Numbered from the stretch's first letter, positions 12,701 to 23,854 are shown. The stretch is DNA of 64,000 nucleotides from Rhizophagus clarus (GCA_015698045.1 BLAL01000006.1:124001-188000); one strand, 5' to 3'. Notes: a model not told the origin generated them from the letters alone. Numbers and translations are program-made.

Positions 12701-14094
12701 TTATACAAGCATTTGAGCATAATTCTTCTGAGTGTTTTTTTGTTGATGGACCAGGTGGTACTGGCAAAACATTTTTATATAATACTATACTTGCAAAAGT
12801 TAGATTATGTGGTGAAATTGCATTGCCTGTAGCTTCTTCTGGAATTGCTGCACTTTTAATAGATGGTGGTAGGACTGCACATTCTCGATTTAAAATTCCA
12901 ATTAAATTAAATGAAACTTCAACATGCAATATTTCACAAAGAAGTAAAGAAGCCTGTTTGATTAATATAGCAAAGGTTTTTATTTGGGATGAAGCTCCAA
13001 TGATGCATAAATTTGCATTTGAAGCTGTTGATCGAACACTTCGTGATATTACACAGATAGACAAACCATTTGGAGGAAAAATTTTTATTTTTGGAGGAGA
13101 TTTTCGACAAATTCTGCCTGTAATACCACATGCAACCCGTGCTGATATTGTATCTGCAAGTTTAAGTAAATCATATATATGGAGACATTTGAAAATTATG
13201 AAACTAACAATTAATATGAGACTTTGTCAATCTCATAATTCCCAAGATGATAATTCAAAACAAAAAGAATTTGCAGAATTTCTTTTAAAAATTGGAAATG
13301 GGGAATATTCAACCAATTCAAATACAGAAAATATGATAACTCTCTCTGCAGATATGACTATAACTAAGGGCAATTTAACTGATCTTGCAGATTTTGTTTA
13401 TCCTAATTTGGCTAAAAATTCAGGAAATGTAAATTATATGGTTGGCAGAGCAATATTAACTCCTAAAAATACTGATGTTGATATAATTTCAGATATGTTA
13501 ATGAGTAGATTACCAGGTGAAACCAGAGTATATCCCAGTTTAGATTCTACAGATTCAACAGAAAATACCTATAGGCAGCAATCTCAGATATATTCACCTG
13601 AATTTTTGAGATCTTTAAAGGTGTCTGACCTTCCTCCTGGTGAATTAAAATTAAAAACAGGAATTCCAATTATACTTTTACGAAATCTGAATCCATCAGA
13701 GGGACTTTGCAACGGTACCAGGCTAATTGTTCATGATCTTCAAAGTAAAGTAATTGATGCAGAAATTATTACTGGCTCTCATATTGGTAAACGTGTCTTT
13801 ATACCTCGAATTACATTGAGTCCTTCAGAAAGCAGTTTACCCTTTACTTTAAAGCGATTACAATTTCCAGTACGTGTTGCATTTTCAATGACAATAAACA
13901 GAGCACAAGGCCAGACATTAAACAAGATGGGACTTTATTTACCACAACCAGTGTTTTCACATGGCCAACTATATGTTGCTTTATCAAGGGTTATATCATA
14001 TCAATGCATTAAGGTTCTTATATTACATAATGATTATCAAAAAGACTGTCAAACTAAAAATATTGTATATAGGGAAATTTTTCAAAATACTTAA
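9790..14094 (+). CDS. Helitron Rep/PIF1-type helicase transposase
   Basis: One uninterrupted frame of 1,434 residues, near the usual length for fungal and plant Helitron proteins. The N-terminal region has a CIHCNAKFW zinc-finger-like motif and a CCAGGKVSLP block typical of the Helitron-like N domain. The HUH nuclease centre is LPHAH (His492 and His494), followed by the tyrosine motif KYLYKYVYKG at about 627-636. The C-terminal half is a PIF1-family SF1 helicase: Walker A GPGGTGKT (987-994), Walker B IWDEAP (Asp1067-Glu1068), GGDFRQILPVI, INRAQGQT and GQLYVALSRV (from 1392). It nicks and transfers one strand and unwinds DNA during rolling-circle transposition. No stop or frameshift is seen, so the element could be active or only recently silent. 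The start is the first Met in frame. Confidence 0.95.
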   Translation: MFESETSEQRKKRLYKENKSRYRKKQKTKHSDRQQYSNIMRHELGRMDQICIHCNAKFWIDERDQKSSQASSSFAVCCAGGKVSLPPLLKPPSYILDLYTSSSSDAALFRKNIRGYNNILACTSFGANIDEKFQGQGVSNFRIHGQVYHRIGSLLPENEHFPAFAQLYIYDTEHENENRQNIMQDLNNDILLNLQNMLDECNPYIRSFRQVRDIILSNATSQISMVIHSDRTHNPHCYNAPTSSDVAAIIIGDGYDVNPTNRNICLRLHDGGLQIISETHPSYDPLYYVLLFPRGDDGWHINIPLIGLSKRKRITPMQFYSYRLQIRDGDWLQYAGRLYQQYIVDQYAKIEQERLNYLKLNQTILRTEMYQGTVDAIDAGDISNNIGRRIILPSSFTGGPRQMYQLYQDAMSIVSHFGKPDLFITFTCNPKWPEITRELLPNQNAADRPDLTARVFHLKLQKLLKDLNINHWFGKVIAYVYVVEFQKRGLPHAHILLILAPEDKIYSIEKYDSIVSAEIPDPAIYPLAYETVTTCMMHGPCGILNPSAPCMKDGKCQKNYPKNFQECTKENENGYPIYCRRENGRFVETRSGIRLDNRWVVPYNISLATKYNAHINVEICNSILAIKYLYKYVYKGHDRATITLSQTNNTQTSANIETIDEIKMYLDARYISSSESIWRIFHYRLHNHIPSVQRLAVHLPNQQSITFQDGDNLQHIVDYATTRMTTLTAWFQENLENIAAHEYKYTDFPLYYTWNKSQCKWNPRKSATGAIGRLYMVQPSEGERYYLRILLTHIKGATSFDNLKTVNGYTCRTFKEACIHLGLLQNDNEWDICLYEASKINTGQQLRHLFAMILLYCQPAAPEKLWNKYKSALCEDILYQYHQTTIVNNIIECRALNQLNQYLLSNGKSLKDFPDMHLLLENMPDVDNDNNNLDQLIQEERLLYNIMHLKSILHNNIPLLNAEQHAIYNAVIQAFEHNSSECFFVDGPGGTGKTFLYNTILAKVRLCGEIALPVASSGIAALLIDGGRTAHSRFKIPIKLNETSTCNISQRSKEACLINIAKVFIWDEAPMMHKFAFEAVDRTLRDITQIDKPFGGKIFIFGGDFRQILPVIPHATRADIVSASLSKSYIWRHLKIMKLTINMRLCQSHNSQDDNSKQKEFAEFLLKIGNGEYSTNSNTENMITLSADMTITKGNLTDLADFVYPNLAKNSGNVNYMVGRAILTPKNTDVDIISDMLMSRLPGETRVYPSLDSTDSTENTYRQQSQIYSPEFLRSLKVSDLPPGELKLKTGIPIILLRNLNPSEGLCNGTRLIVHDLQSKVIDAEIITGSHIGKRVFIPRITLSPSESSLPFTLKRLQFPVRVAFSMTINRAQGQTLNKMGLYLPQPVFSHGQLYVALSRVISYQCIKVLILHNDYQKDCQTKNIVYREIFQNT

Positions 14095-14313
14095 TTAACA
14101 CTATTTCAATAAATACTATAAATATAATTAAATATAATTTGGCACATATCATTTTATTTTAAACTAATTTACATTCTTATTTTTTATACTAATCAATAGC
14201 TATTACATTAAATTTTTAATTATAAATAATATTTAATTTTTCTATTTATTTATAACTCAAAAATTTCTTTAATATGCCATATTGGGACGTTGATTTACAT
14301 AAATTTACAGATT

Positions 14314-14341
14314 CCGGCGCAGCGCGACGGGTGATGGCTAG
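14314..14341 (+). other. Helitron 3' terminus
   Basis: A stem of seven positions (CCGGCGC / GCGACGG, one G-A mismatch, AGC loop) is followed by a short spacer and the terminal CTAG; the next base is T. Confidence 0.85.
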
Positions 14342-15331
14342 TTATTCCCTAAATTAAAAAAGGGGTATGTTGTCAACATGATCAACATGACTCCCGTGTC
14401 TATTAACCATTTAATGTACACGTGTGCCACGAGCTTCATTCTGCTACGCCATTTTATTATGGCAAAGTGCAACAATTAAAAAAATGCTAAGAATTTCTAA
14501 AAGGAAAGGATAACAACAGCAATGAAAGTAAATGTTAGTGATAATTATAATATTGATGGCGAAGATGATTAAGTGAGATGATTATAATAGCGATGATAGT
14601 AATGATAGTAAGTACTACTATCTAAGTAGCAATAAAGAATATTAGTGACGGAAGTGATAAATAATGTTGCATTAAATATATATTAAAAATTTGTATAAAT
14701 GTTAATAGGTGATACAGGCAATTAATATTTGAAATACCAAATAAAAAATACATTTATTGAGCATATTATTATTAATTATTTATTTAATATGTTTTTTATT
14801 GTATGAAGTGTAAGCGCATTTGGTGTTTATCCGCACGTAAATTTCTTGATCTTGTGCGACGTATTGGTGTGTTGCATTTGTTTACAATTGTTTCTAGTGC
14901 GACAATTTATTTTTTAACGTGTAATTTAGCAAACAATAAATTTATTAAATTTCGGACACTCCAACAGTCCTTGTTACCTAGTTATATTAAATTTGTCTTG
15001 ATACTTGAATTAAATATATAGATTTCGGGTACTAAGTAACTTCATGAGTTGTTTATTTTCGAGGATTTCCTATTTTTAGAGGAAGAATATGGTACTCATA
15101 AGAGCCTTTTGATATAGACTGACCAATGATTATTATATAAATATTGAACAAATTACACGGAAACATTTCAAATAGTAATTATAGATTGAACAGCCACATG
15201 TACTAGTACACAAATGTTATCAGAAACTAATACAAAAGCCTCATATTTATGTTTGGTCAAAATATTATTAATTAAATAGATTTCATTGATAAGAATAATT
15301 TTATTTCATTTATAAAACAAGATAAATATGT
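14342..15331. other. Intergenic DNA downstream of the Helitron
   Basis: No feature is supported. A 72-codon open frame at 14803-15021 lacks any recognisable motif or flanking gene signals. Confidence 0.4.
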
Positions 15332-15445
15332 GTTTCCAATATTGGCATATATGGATGACACCACATGGATTTCATGAATTAAGAATAACCTAGGAAAAAT
15401 TCATTATTTTATTGCTGATGAATTCTATAATTTGAACGAAAATAC
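15332..15445 (+). pseudogene. Non-LTR retrotransposon reverse-transcriptase fragment
   Basis: One frame reads FPILAYMDDTTWIS, a stop, then IKNNLGKIHYFIADEFYNLN. AYMDDTTWI is the catalytic YxDD motif in the context typical of LINE reverse transcriptases, and the following ADEFYNLN matches the usual block after it. No other domain survives on either side, so this is a short dead remnant. Confidence 0.6.
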
Positions 15446-16731
15446 AAAACATTACTTAAGGAGTTATATTGTATCAAGTTTTAAAAATATTAATAAATTT
15501 ATAGGCGATGTCAGGTACAAAGATGATAATGATGTCGGGAGTAATAACAAAAAAATCAAAACCTAGTGATCCTAAAGTGGGTCAGCTTCAAACTTTAAAA
15601 ATGAATACACCGCAATTGTAGTTGAGCTACAGATCAGGCAATTATACAAAATTAATGTATAATGTTATTAAAATAGTTAACGTAGAATCCGAAATATTAG
15701 TCATGTGCATGTTCTGTTTCGGGAATACTGCACATTGAACTTTATCATGTATTTCGTGCTATACGATTGTTTCTAAAGGAACAAGTGAATTAACTAGCAA
15801 AATGGTAAACCAGTGTCAGAGATCTTACACAATTCCATTCAATAAAACTATTTGTATTTTTTGTTGGTAGATTTTTTGAAAACTTACTAAACCAATAACA
15901 AACGTGATATACTGTAAGTTCACAAACAAAAAAAGCTAATTGAAGGAAATTATTATCCCATAATCAAAAAAATTTGCATCTATTAATATTACATATATTC
16001 TTGGAAGATAATACAATTAATAATTTAATTTATGGTTTTCTTCCTAATTTATGAGAATACTTCTTCTATCATTGGATATTAATTAAGTTAATAATATAGG
16101 ATATGAACCAAAAGAATATAAACAGTTTAGATATTGTTACGAAGTTGGATCATTTTTATGTAGTAAATTATTGATTTTCATTAATTTTATTTATTTATAG
16201 TATTTTAACTTTATTTATTATTTATTGTTAATTTCTATTCATTAGTTGCTAGTATTTGAAAATATTGATTCTTACAGATTTGTATTTATTGTTGTATTAT
16301 ATTAATATTTTAATGAATTATTATAGTTAGAAACAGTTAGAATTTATTTGATTATGTAATAAATTAGCATATGGCAACTTGTCATATGAATAAGTTGATC
16401 AGTGGACAAGTTAACCTGATCAATTTGACGCATAGACAAGTTGTCTATTAGAAACCTTTGTGTTTGTTTGGGTTTAATAGTTAGTTCGGAGAATTTGAAG
16501 AGTTATTTTTTCGTGAATTTCTTGTGAAACATCATATTGGTTATGAAATATTGAAATTAAATGGTCCCGTAAAATTAACTGTATAGTCATGCCATTTTGA
16601 TCGTAAATCATTACCCTTGTGACATAATTTGTTTAATATTTACCTATTTTGTGATAAAAATAAGTGACATAATTTTAATCTAAATCAAATGTTTTACTTC
16701 AAGAGCATACATTTTTGTATAAAATCGAATA

Positions 16732-16762
<31 letters not shown>

Positions 16763-17371
16763 TGGAATTTATATTTTTAATTATTATTTATTAACTTATA
16801 AATAATTCGACTTTTATTAGAATGAATGAGTTAAATTTTAAAAGCGTGAAAATAATAATTTTTTTTTATACTTTAAAAATAGGAGTTTATTTCTAATACT
16901 TAAAAATGTGGAAATATCATATTTAAAACGTGAAAAATTAAAATTCAAAAAATGAGGCGATGTTCTCCATTATTCATCAAATGCACGTGACCTAACCTGA
17001 CACACATTCGGATGTGCCACGCTACAAATTATTGAGAAACCATACACAACTTTATTTATACCACAACAAAAATGAAGTGTAACAATGATTATGCATTCTT
17101 CATTTTCACATATCCTTTTTCGAATTTGGCAAAATATTAAAGCTGTGGGGATGTGGTTAAATTAACCGTTAGCCAAAATAAGCTATGAAACTAAGCTTAT
17201 GTAATATGCATCTTTATTTATTTATTCAATTTTTATGTTAAAAATCATTTTTAATTAATTTTCAACTCGTCCCTTTTTTCCTATTCCCTCAAATCAGCAA
17301 TTGCTCTTTATTTTTTTCTGGGAATAATATACACAACCAAATACTAAAATTTTTTTTAAAAAAAAAATCAA
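15446..17371. other. Intergenic DNA
   Basis: No gene is recognised. An (AT)n microsatellite lies at about 16729-16750. Confidence 0.4.
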
Positions 17372-18643
17372 ATGATAAGAAAAGAAAGAAAAAAGAGACC
17401 TGTTTGGAACCATTTTAATAGTCTAAGTAGAAGTGATGTCTCTCATCCTCATGTACAATGTATATACTGTTCAAAAGAATTTCAACGGGCTGTTCCTGAA
17501 CGAATGCAAGTACATCTTGACAAAAAATGTCCAAATGCACCGAATAATGCAAAATCACAATCTAGTCAACTAAATATTACTACATCAGTAATTACTAACA
17601 ACATAAATGATGAAATTGCAAGAAAAAAGGGACCTGTTTGGGGAAACTTTTATATAATTGATAAATATGAAGATTCACACCCTAATGTACTGTACAATGT
17701 AAATTTTGTTTCAAAGAATTTAAACGAGCTGTTCCTCAACGAATGAAAACTCATATTGAAAAGTTCTCAAAAGCGCCAAATAATGCAAAATCAAAATATA
17801 ACCAAAACATTTCAAAAATTAATAACATTAAAGATTGTATGAGTGATGAAGAACAAAAATCTCTTGAGTCTTTACTTGCCAAAGCATTATCTTCAGCTGA
17901 AATTCACTTTTCTTTTGTTGATAATCCATTTGTCATTGAATTTTTTAATCGCCTTAAACCATCCTTTAAGTTACCAAATGGAGAAGAAATAAAAATACAA
18001 ATGAGTCAGTTTCACAATAATAACAGTTCAATGAATGATATTGAATATTATGATCATGAGATGGAAAACGCAATTACAACATTTGAAGAAGCATCTGAAA
18101 ATGATGATTTAGATTCCATGTATAGTCTTGTATGTCATTATGATAAAGATGAAATAGGAACTGAAGAAAATGAAATTGAAGCATTTGAATTATATAAAAA
18201 AGCAGCTGAAAAAGGTCATGTTGACTCAATTTTTAATCTTGGATGTTGTTACATAAATGGAATAGGAACTGAAAAAAATGTAATCAAAGCATTTGAATTA
18301 TATAAAAAAGCAGCTGAAAAAGGTCACATTGACTCAATTTTTAATCTTGGATGTTATTATGAAAATGGAATAGGAACTGAAAAAAACGAAATCAAAGCAT
18401 TTGAATTATATAAAGAGGCAGCTGAAAAAGGTGATCTAGATTCAATTTTTAATCTTGGACGTTGTTATGAGAATGGAAAAAAATGAAATTGAAGCATTTG
18501 AATTATATAAAGTAGCAGCTGAAAAAGGTGTTCTTGATTCAATATATAAAGTTGGAATGTGTTACCGATATGGGATAGGAACTGAAATAAATGTAATTAA
18601 ATCATTTGAATATTATAATAGAGCAGCAGAGAGTTCATGTTAA
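17372..18643 (+). pseudogene. BED/hAT-derived zinc-finger protein fused to Sel1-like repeats, frameshifted
   Basis: The first frame has a BED-type finger (VWNHF...HPHVQCIYCSKEF...MQVHLDKKCP). A second finger follows, but a 5-base insertion (CTGTA, 17690-17694) shifts the frame; without it the finger would read HPNV then QCKFCFKEFKRAVP. The next segment (FVDNPFVIEFFNRLKPSFKL) resembles the hAT transposase region after the BED finger. Then come at least four Sel1-like repeats (pattern AFELYKKAAEKGHVDSIFNL with GIGTEKN linkers). In the fourth, the 11 bases encoding the IGTE linker are deleted at about 18477, shifting the frame again; the last repeat resumes at 18481 and ends at 18643. Sel1 repeats are protein-interaction solenoids. 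The two lesions argue for a pseudogene, although an assembly error cannot be excluded. Confidence 0.8.
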
Positions 18644-20848
18644 TTTTTTAGATTGTTTAATTATGATTCTAGAGTAGGATTATAAGAATTGGAATAAATG
18701 ATATATATTAGTTATACTGTAAATTTGAAAAAAAGTTCAGATAAACTGTAATTGAATTTTTACTGATGGTTTATAATATTATTAAAACCAATAGATTATA
18801 TTAAATACAGTTAATCAAATACAAGTCATACAACAGTTATCTGATATCTTGTAGGCTACCTAGTTTACAACTTCCATCTTTGTTTTATTTACATAGTTTA
18901 TATAAGTTTAATGTTATTTTTGATTTCACTAAATCACTATTTTTTAATTCAATAATTTCATAATAAATTATTACTTTTTTTTTATTTTTGGTCTTACAAT
19001 AGTTACAATAATTACAATGATTAGCAAATCTTATTTTATTGCTCAAGAATTAACACTGATTCTTTAAATTCTAAAATATCATTAAATGGTTAATTACTGT
19101 ACATGTATTTCTTTTTCTTATTTTCTTTCGACCAATTTTCTTTTGCTTACAATGGATGTTTTAAATTTATTTTTTCTTATTTGATAGTCAATTTCACATT
19201 TAAAAACAGTTAAATGTTCCTGGAGTAGAAAGTTCTCACTTCTCAATGATATATTGAAATGCTTGGCAGAATGTATGAGCAATATACTTTTAAAAATTCT
19301 TGTATACCCTAGATAATGTAAATATAAAATTCTGCTGTATGTTCAATAATTTAATTAAGTACTAACAATATGCGGTATGCTGATAAACAAATTCCTTGTA
19401 TGGTATGGGTTCAATTATTGCGAGTTGCAATATTCTAGGATCAGGTAATTAAATAAAAAATACGTCATTTTTATTATGATTATCTGATTATTTTGATTAT
19501 ATGACTGAGTAAATAATTGCAATAATCATAATTTTTAAGGTTCACATTTCTAAACATTAGCCAATCACACTGCCTCTATTGGCTCTTGTTTGTACTTTTT
19601 GCTTTTCTAAAAATATAATCCTTAACTAATGACCAAATAGACCATGGGTTTGGGAACACATATCTGAGACGTTTATATAAAATTTTTAAAAATCTGCAGA
19701 AATTTGGAAAAAACAAACAGAGGAATTAAAAAATATTTCCTTGTTTTTCAGCAAGAATAAATAATTTTTATTTTAAACAAGATTAACATTAACATCAGAA
19801 TTCTTTATCTAAGTTCTCAAAATATGAATTACACCATTTCGAGGTAGTGAATGATCTATATGCTAGAAGCCTAATTAGGAGAATTAAAAAATAAAAAGAA
19901 AGCGAAAAGCGTCAACAATAGTGTGGGTTGTTCACGTATTATTATGTATTTCGTTTTCATTTGCTTTTGTTTTATTATCAAATTTATCGTTACTATTTTA
20001 TAGTATTTAGATTATTTGCAATATATCATTTTCGTACTTTATTTATCCCTTAAACTGTAGACGAACATTTGCCCGCAATTTTGCTACTAGAAATACTTAA
20101 ACTATTTTTTTTCCATTAATACATAAATCAATTAAATCATGTGTTTATGATCATTAATTTACCGATCACACATTAAAAATTTAGGATAACCTATTGACCA
20201 GATTTAAAAATAATAATTATGATAATAAAAAAAAAATCTCTTTAAAATTGACGATTTTATTGTGATTTAATTGTAGATACCAATATCCACTTAAAAAAAA
20301 AAATAATTTTCGTAAAATTCATAATAAAAGTACAAGAAAAATCTTTTTTAAAAACAAATAATTCAAATTGTGAAATTTTATGACCTTTACTCTATTACTA
20401 TCTCCACCTCTACCATTACCTCTATCTCCTATCTCTAATATTTTCTTCAATCTCTTTAGTTTCGTTGACTCGTTGCCATCACCATCATCCATATATTATT
20501 ATCATCATCATCTATTTGCAGTTATCATCATCTGTATATGAAATTTCCATAAAATTTAGTAATATACACATCATATTCATGTTTTCGTAAAGCTCTCACC
20601 ATAAAAAATGAAAAAAATTACGATTAAAAAAAAAAAAAAATGAAATTAACAAAAAGCCAAAGTTCCGAAACGCCGCCAATTTGCATATCTTGTATTTGCA
20701 CCTTAATTTTAATAATGATCGATAAATCAATAACTATTAATTTCATAAATTACCAAACGTTCCATAGAAATTAAAGTTTAAAATGAGTACAATCAAAAAT
20801 AATGTGTAATTGTAAATTTGTAAATTATAAATTTTAATTGTTGATTTA
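18644..20848. other. Intergenic DNA
   Basis: No gene is recognised. A pyrimidine-rich, CAT-repeat stretch lies at about 20390-20540. The right edge is the Helitron end at 20849. Confidence 0.4.
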
Positions 20849-20963
20849 CTAGCAGTTAAACCCGTTGCTCCGCAACGTCACATAAACATATACGTGATGT
20901 TACCGGTACGACGGTCAAGTCTAAAGTCTATAAACGTGATTTTTTATGCAGTTTACTCTATGT

Positions 20964-23337
20964 AGTGCTCTGCATGAGCCGGCTCGAGCCGAGCTACAGT
21001 CTAGCTCGGTTCAGCTCACTTTAGCTCGAGCTGGTTCGAGCTTTATTATCAGAAAAACGTTTCGCAACGTTTTTCATTAAAACAATTAAAAAAAGCGTTG
21101 CGAAACGGTTTTTTTAATTAAACTAGAATATGCAGTTTGCGGGGGGACTTCGTCCCCCCCAAGCACAAATAATTTTAAATATTTAGGCGGTTTAATCAGA
21201 AAAGTGCCTTTTTTAAGCGTTTAATTGAAAGAAAACGCTTTTTTTTAAGCGTTTGATTAAAAAAGAAAACGCTTTTTTAAGCGTTTAATTTAAAAAAATG
21301 CCTTTTCTTTAGGCGTTTAATTAAAAAAAAAACGTTTTTTTAGGCGGCTTAATCAGAAAAAGGGCCTTTTTTAAGCGCTTGATTGAAAAAAAACGCTTTT
21401 TTTTAAGCGTTTGATTAAAAAGAAAACGCTTTTTTAAGCGTTTGATTAAAAAGAAAACGCTTTTTTAAGCGTTTGATTAAAAAGAAAACGCTTTTTTAAG
21501 CGTTTGATTAAAAAAAATGCCTTTTCTTTAGGCGTTTAATTAAAAAACGCTTTTTTTAGGCGGTTCGATCAGAAAAAGTGCCTTTTTTAAGCGCTTAATT
21601 GAAAAAGATGCTTTTTTTAAGCGTTTAATTAACGTTTAATTAAAAATATACGCTATTTTCTTAAGCATTTAATTGAAAAACGTCTTTTTTAGGCGTTTGT
21701 AATTAAAAAAAAATGCATTTTTTAGGCATTTAATTATAGAAACGCATTTTTTAAGCATTTAATTGGATAAAGTGCTTTTTCTAAGCGCTTAATTAAAAAA
21801 ACTTTTTTCTTAAGAGTCTAATTAGCTTTTTTTAGGTGTTTATTAAAAAAAGAAGCCTTTTTTTAGGCGTTTATTAAAAAAAGAAGCCTTTTTTTAGGCG
21901 TTTATTAAAAAAAAAGAAGCCTTTTTTTAGGCGTTTATTAAAAAAAAAAGAAGCCTTTTTTTTTAGGCGTTTATTAATAAAAAAAAAGCCTTTTTTGTTA
22001 GGCGTTTAATCAGAAAAAGTTTTTAAGCGTTTAACTAAAAAAACGCTTTTTTAAGGGTTTAATTAAGAAAACGCTTTTTTAAGCGTTTAAATTAAAAGAA
22101 AAACGCTTTTTTTAATTGTTTAATTAAAAATTGTTTGTTTTTAATTGAAAATGATTAAGAAGAATTTGCACTTTTTAATTAAAAATGATTTTTAACAAAG
22201 TTGTTGAAATCGATTCTTTCATAATAAAAACAATTTAATGGTTTTTATTATGATGACTAAAAGAAATTATTTAAAAAAATAATTAGAAAAAATAAATGAT
22301 TAAAATCGTTTTTAATTAAAAATGATTAAAAAAACTTTTTTTTATTATTGCAAAAATAAAATGTTTTTTATTAAAAATGATATAAAAAAATCATTTGTTT
22401 TACTATAGTGACTATTTTAAATGATCAGCTTTTTTACCTCAAATTACCTGCGTTATGATCGACAAAATCAATTTTTTGCAGCAAAATCGTTTACTTGATG
22501 GTTAAACATAATTAACAACAAAAGTGGCACAGGAGTGCTTTTTTTGCAATTTTATTCTAATGATATCAAAAGATGCAATATAGCATAATGCAAATAATCA
22601 TCACTTTTATTTTTGAAAAAAAATAGCGTATAGATAGATATACTGTAGCTATGGCAATAACCATATGCATATGCATATGCATATGCATTGCTATTGCATT
22701 GCTATTGCATTGCATATTGCAATTTTTTAGCTATATAAATTTCAACTTTAAAGTTCACATTGCGCATTTCCACTTTCATGAAAAAATGCTTGAAGATTGT
22801 ACAACAATTTCCAAATTAAGCGAAAAAGTACATTAATTTGGAAAATGATCGGCAATAATTTGTCGGTCAAAAACATACTATCGCCAATTAATGTTGAAAA
22901 CTTTTTCGCAACGTTTTTCACTAAAACAATTAAAAAAAACGTTGCGAAACGTTTTTTTTTTTAATTAAATTAATATTAATATTGAAAACCGTTTTCGCAA
23001 CGTATTAAAAAAACGTTGCGAAACGTTTTTTTTTAATTAAAATAATATTGAAAAACGGTTCGCAACGTTTTTCACTAAAATAATTAAAAAAAACGGTGCG
23101 AACCGTTTTAATTATTAAATGTATGATAGATCGAGCTGGCTTGCGAGGCAGCTCGAGCTTTTCGAGCCGAGCCCCATTATCGACTCGGCTCGGCTCAGTC
23201 GTCGAGCTCAATAACTGGCTCGAGTTTTTTCAAGCTGGCTCGCGAGTCATCAAGCCATTTTAAACATGGCTCAGCTTGGCTCAGCTTGAACAGCTCAAGC
23301 TAGCTCGCGAGCCGACTCGGCTCATGCGGAGCTTCAA
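20964..23337. mobile_element. hAT-like element A with palindromic satellite core
   Basis: Both ends carry inverted GC-rich blocks (CATGAGCCGGCTCGAGCCG on the left; its inverse near 23305-23330). The 8-base string CTCTATGT is present at both junctions (20956-20963 and 23338-23345), which would be a hAT-size target duplication. Alternatively the right end is TAGAGTTGAAGCTCC, like elements B and C, with the left end slightly deleted. Inside are long arrays of palindromes (AAGCGTTTAATTAAAAAACGC type and GTTGCGAAACG type) and a CATATG microsatellite, but no gene. Confidence 0.65.
21045..23110. repeat. Palindromic arrays inside element A
   Basis: At 21180-22110 about 25-30 degenerate units alternate AAGCGTTTAATTA-like and AAAACGCTTTTTT-like arms, so each unit can fold on itself. 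GTTGCGAAACG inverted units occur at 21045-21110 and again at 22895-23110. Spacer A and T runs vary in length. Confidence 0.8.
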
Positions 23338-23475
23338 CTCTATGTTACGGTTTATACTACTTTTGTTATATTTGTTTATTACTATTACTATTTATAACAT
23401 AGTTCAAAAACATAAAATTTTTATAATGGTTCCAATTTACTGGTTTATAATTTATAATTACTGTTCAATTTTATA

Positions 23476-23602
23476 TAAACGTTACATGTGCACAAGTATA
23501 AATTCGTAGTCTAAACATTACGGATACACAGGTATAAATTGTAGTCTAAACGTTACGGGTACACAAATATAAATATGTAATCTAAACGTTACGGTAACAC
23601 AG
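23476..23602. repeat. Tandem repeat of about 45 bases in the short Helitron
   Basis: Units of the form TAAACGTTACGG followed by TACACAGGTATAAAT and GTAGTC recur about three times, with a partial fourth. They sit just inside the 5' end of the minus-strand Helitron. Confidence 0.7.
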
Positions 23603-23854
23603 GAAAACAATTATTATATAGTAGATTTAAAAAGAATTTACTATACAATTAAGATCAATTTATTTAATGATTAGCATATTTTTATTTATTTATATTTATT
23701 AATAATATTTTTATCAAAATCGAGTTTTTTTATAACATATCTGATATTCTAATAGGTTATTCAAATTAAATTATTTGATGTTATGTTTAATGTTGAAAGA
23801 TTAAGTTTACCATCGAAAATAATTAAATGCCATTTTTTAATTTTTTTTTTTATC

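Larger units (their letters stand above)
7635..14341 (+). mobile_element. Autonomous-type Helitron
   Basis: The 3' end is secure: a hairpin (14314-14330) is followed by GTGATGG and CTAG, with T next, as for Helitrons inserted between A and T. The 5' end is tentative. At 7635 a TC preceded by A begins TCTATCATACTAAAAAAATA, and CGTTTAGATTAC follows shortly after; the short Helitron at 20849-23625 has the same CGTTTAGATTAC at a similar distance from its TC. The body carries an OB-fold gene and an uninterrupted Rep/helicase gene, both plus strand. If both ends are right the element is about 6.7 kb. No inverted repeats or target duplication are expected for this class. Confidence 0.7.
20849..23625 (-). 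mobile_element. Non-autonomous Helitron split by a nested element
   Basis: On the minus strand the 5' end is TCTACTATATAATAATTG, starting at 23625 and preceded by A. The 3' end is a perfect 6-bp hairpin (CGTTGC, loop GGA, GCAACG; 20863-20877), a spacer GGTTTAACTG and CTAG (20849-20852), followed by T. No transposition gene is inside. Removing the nested element at 20964-23337 leaves about 400 bases, including four tandem units of about 45 bases. The 5' region shares CGTTTAGATTAC with the presumed 5' end of the autonomous Helitron at 7635, so that element or a relative may have mobilised it. Confidence 0.75.

Noticed and set aside
12600-13131. Minus-strand frames of 154 and 65 codons
   Set aside because: Antisense shadows of the helicase domain.
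14803-15021. 72-codon frame
   Set aside because: No motif, promoter or homology that I can see.
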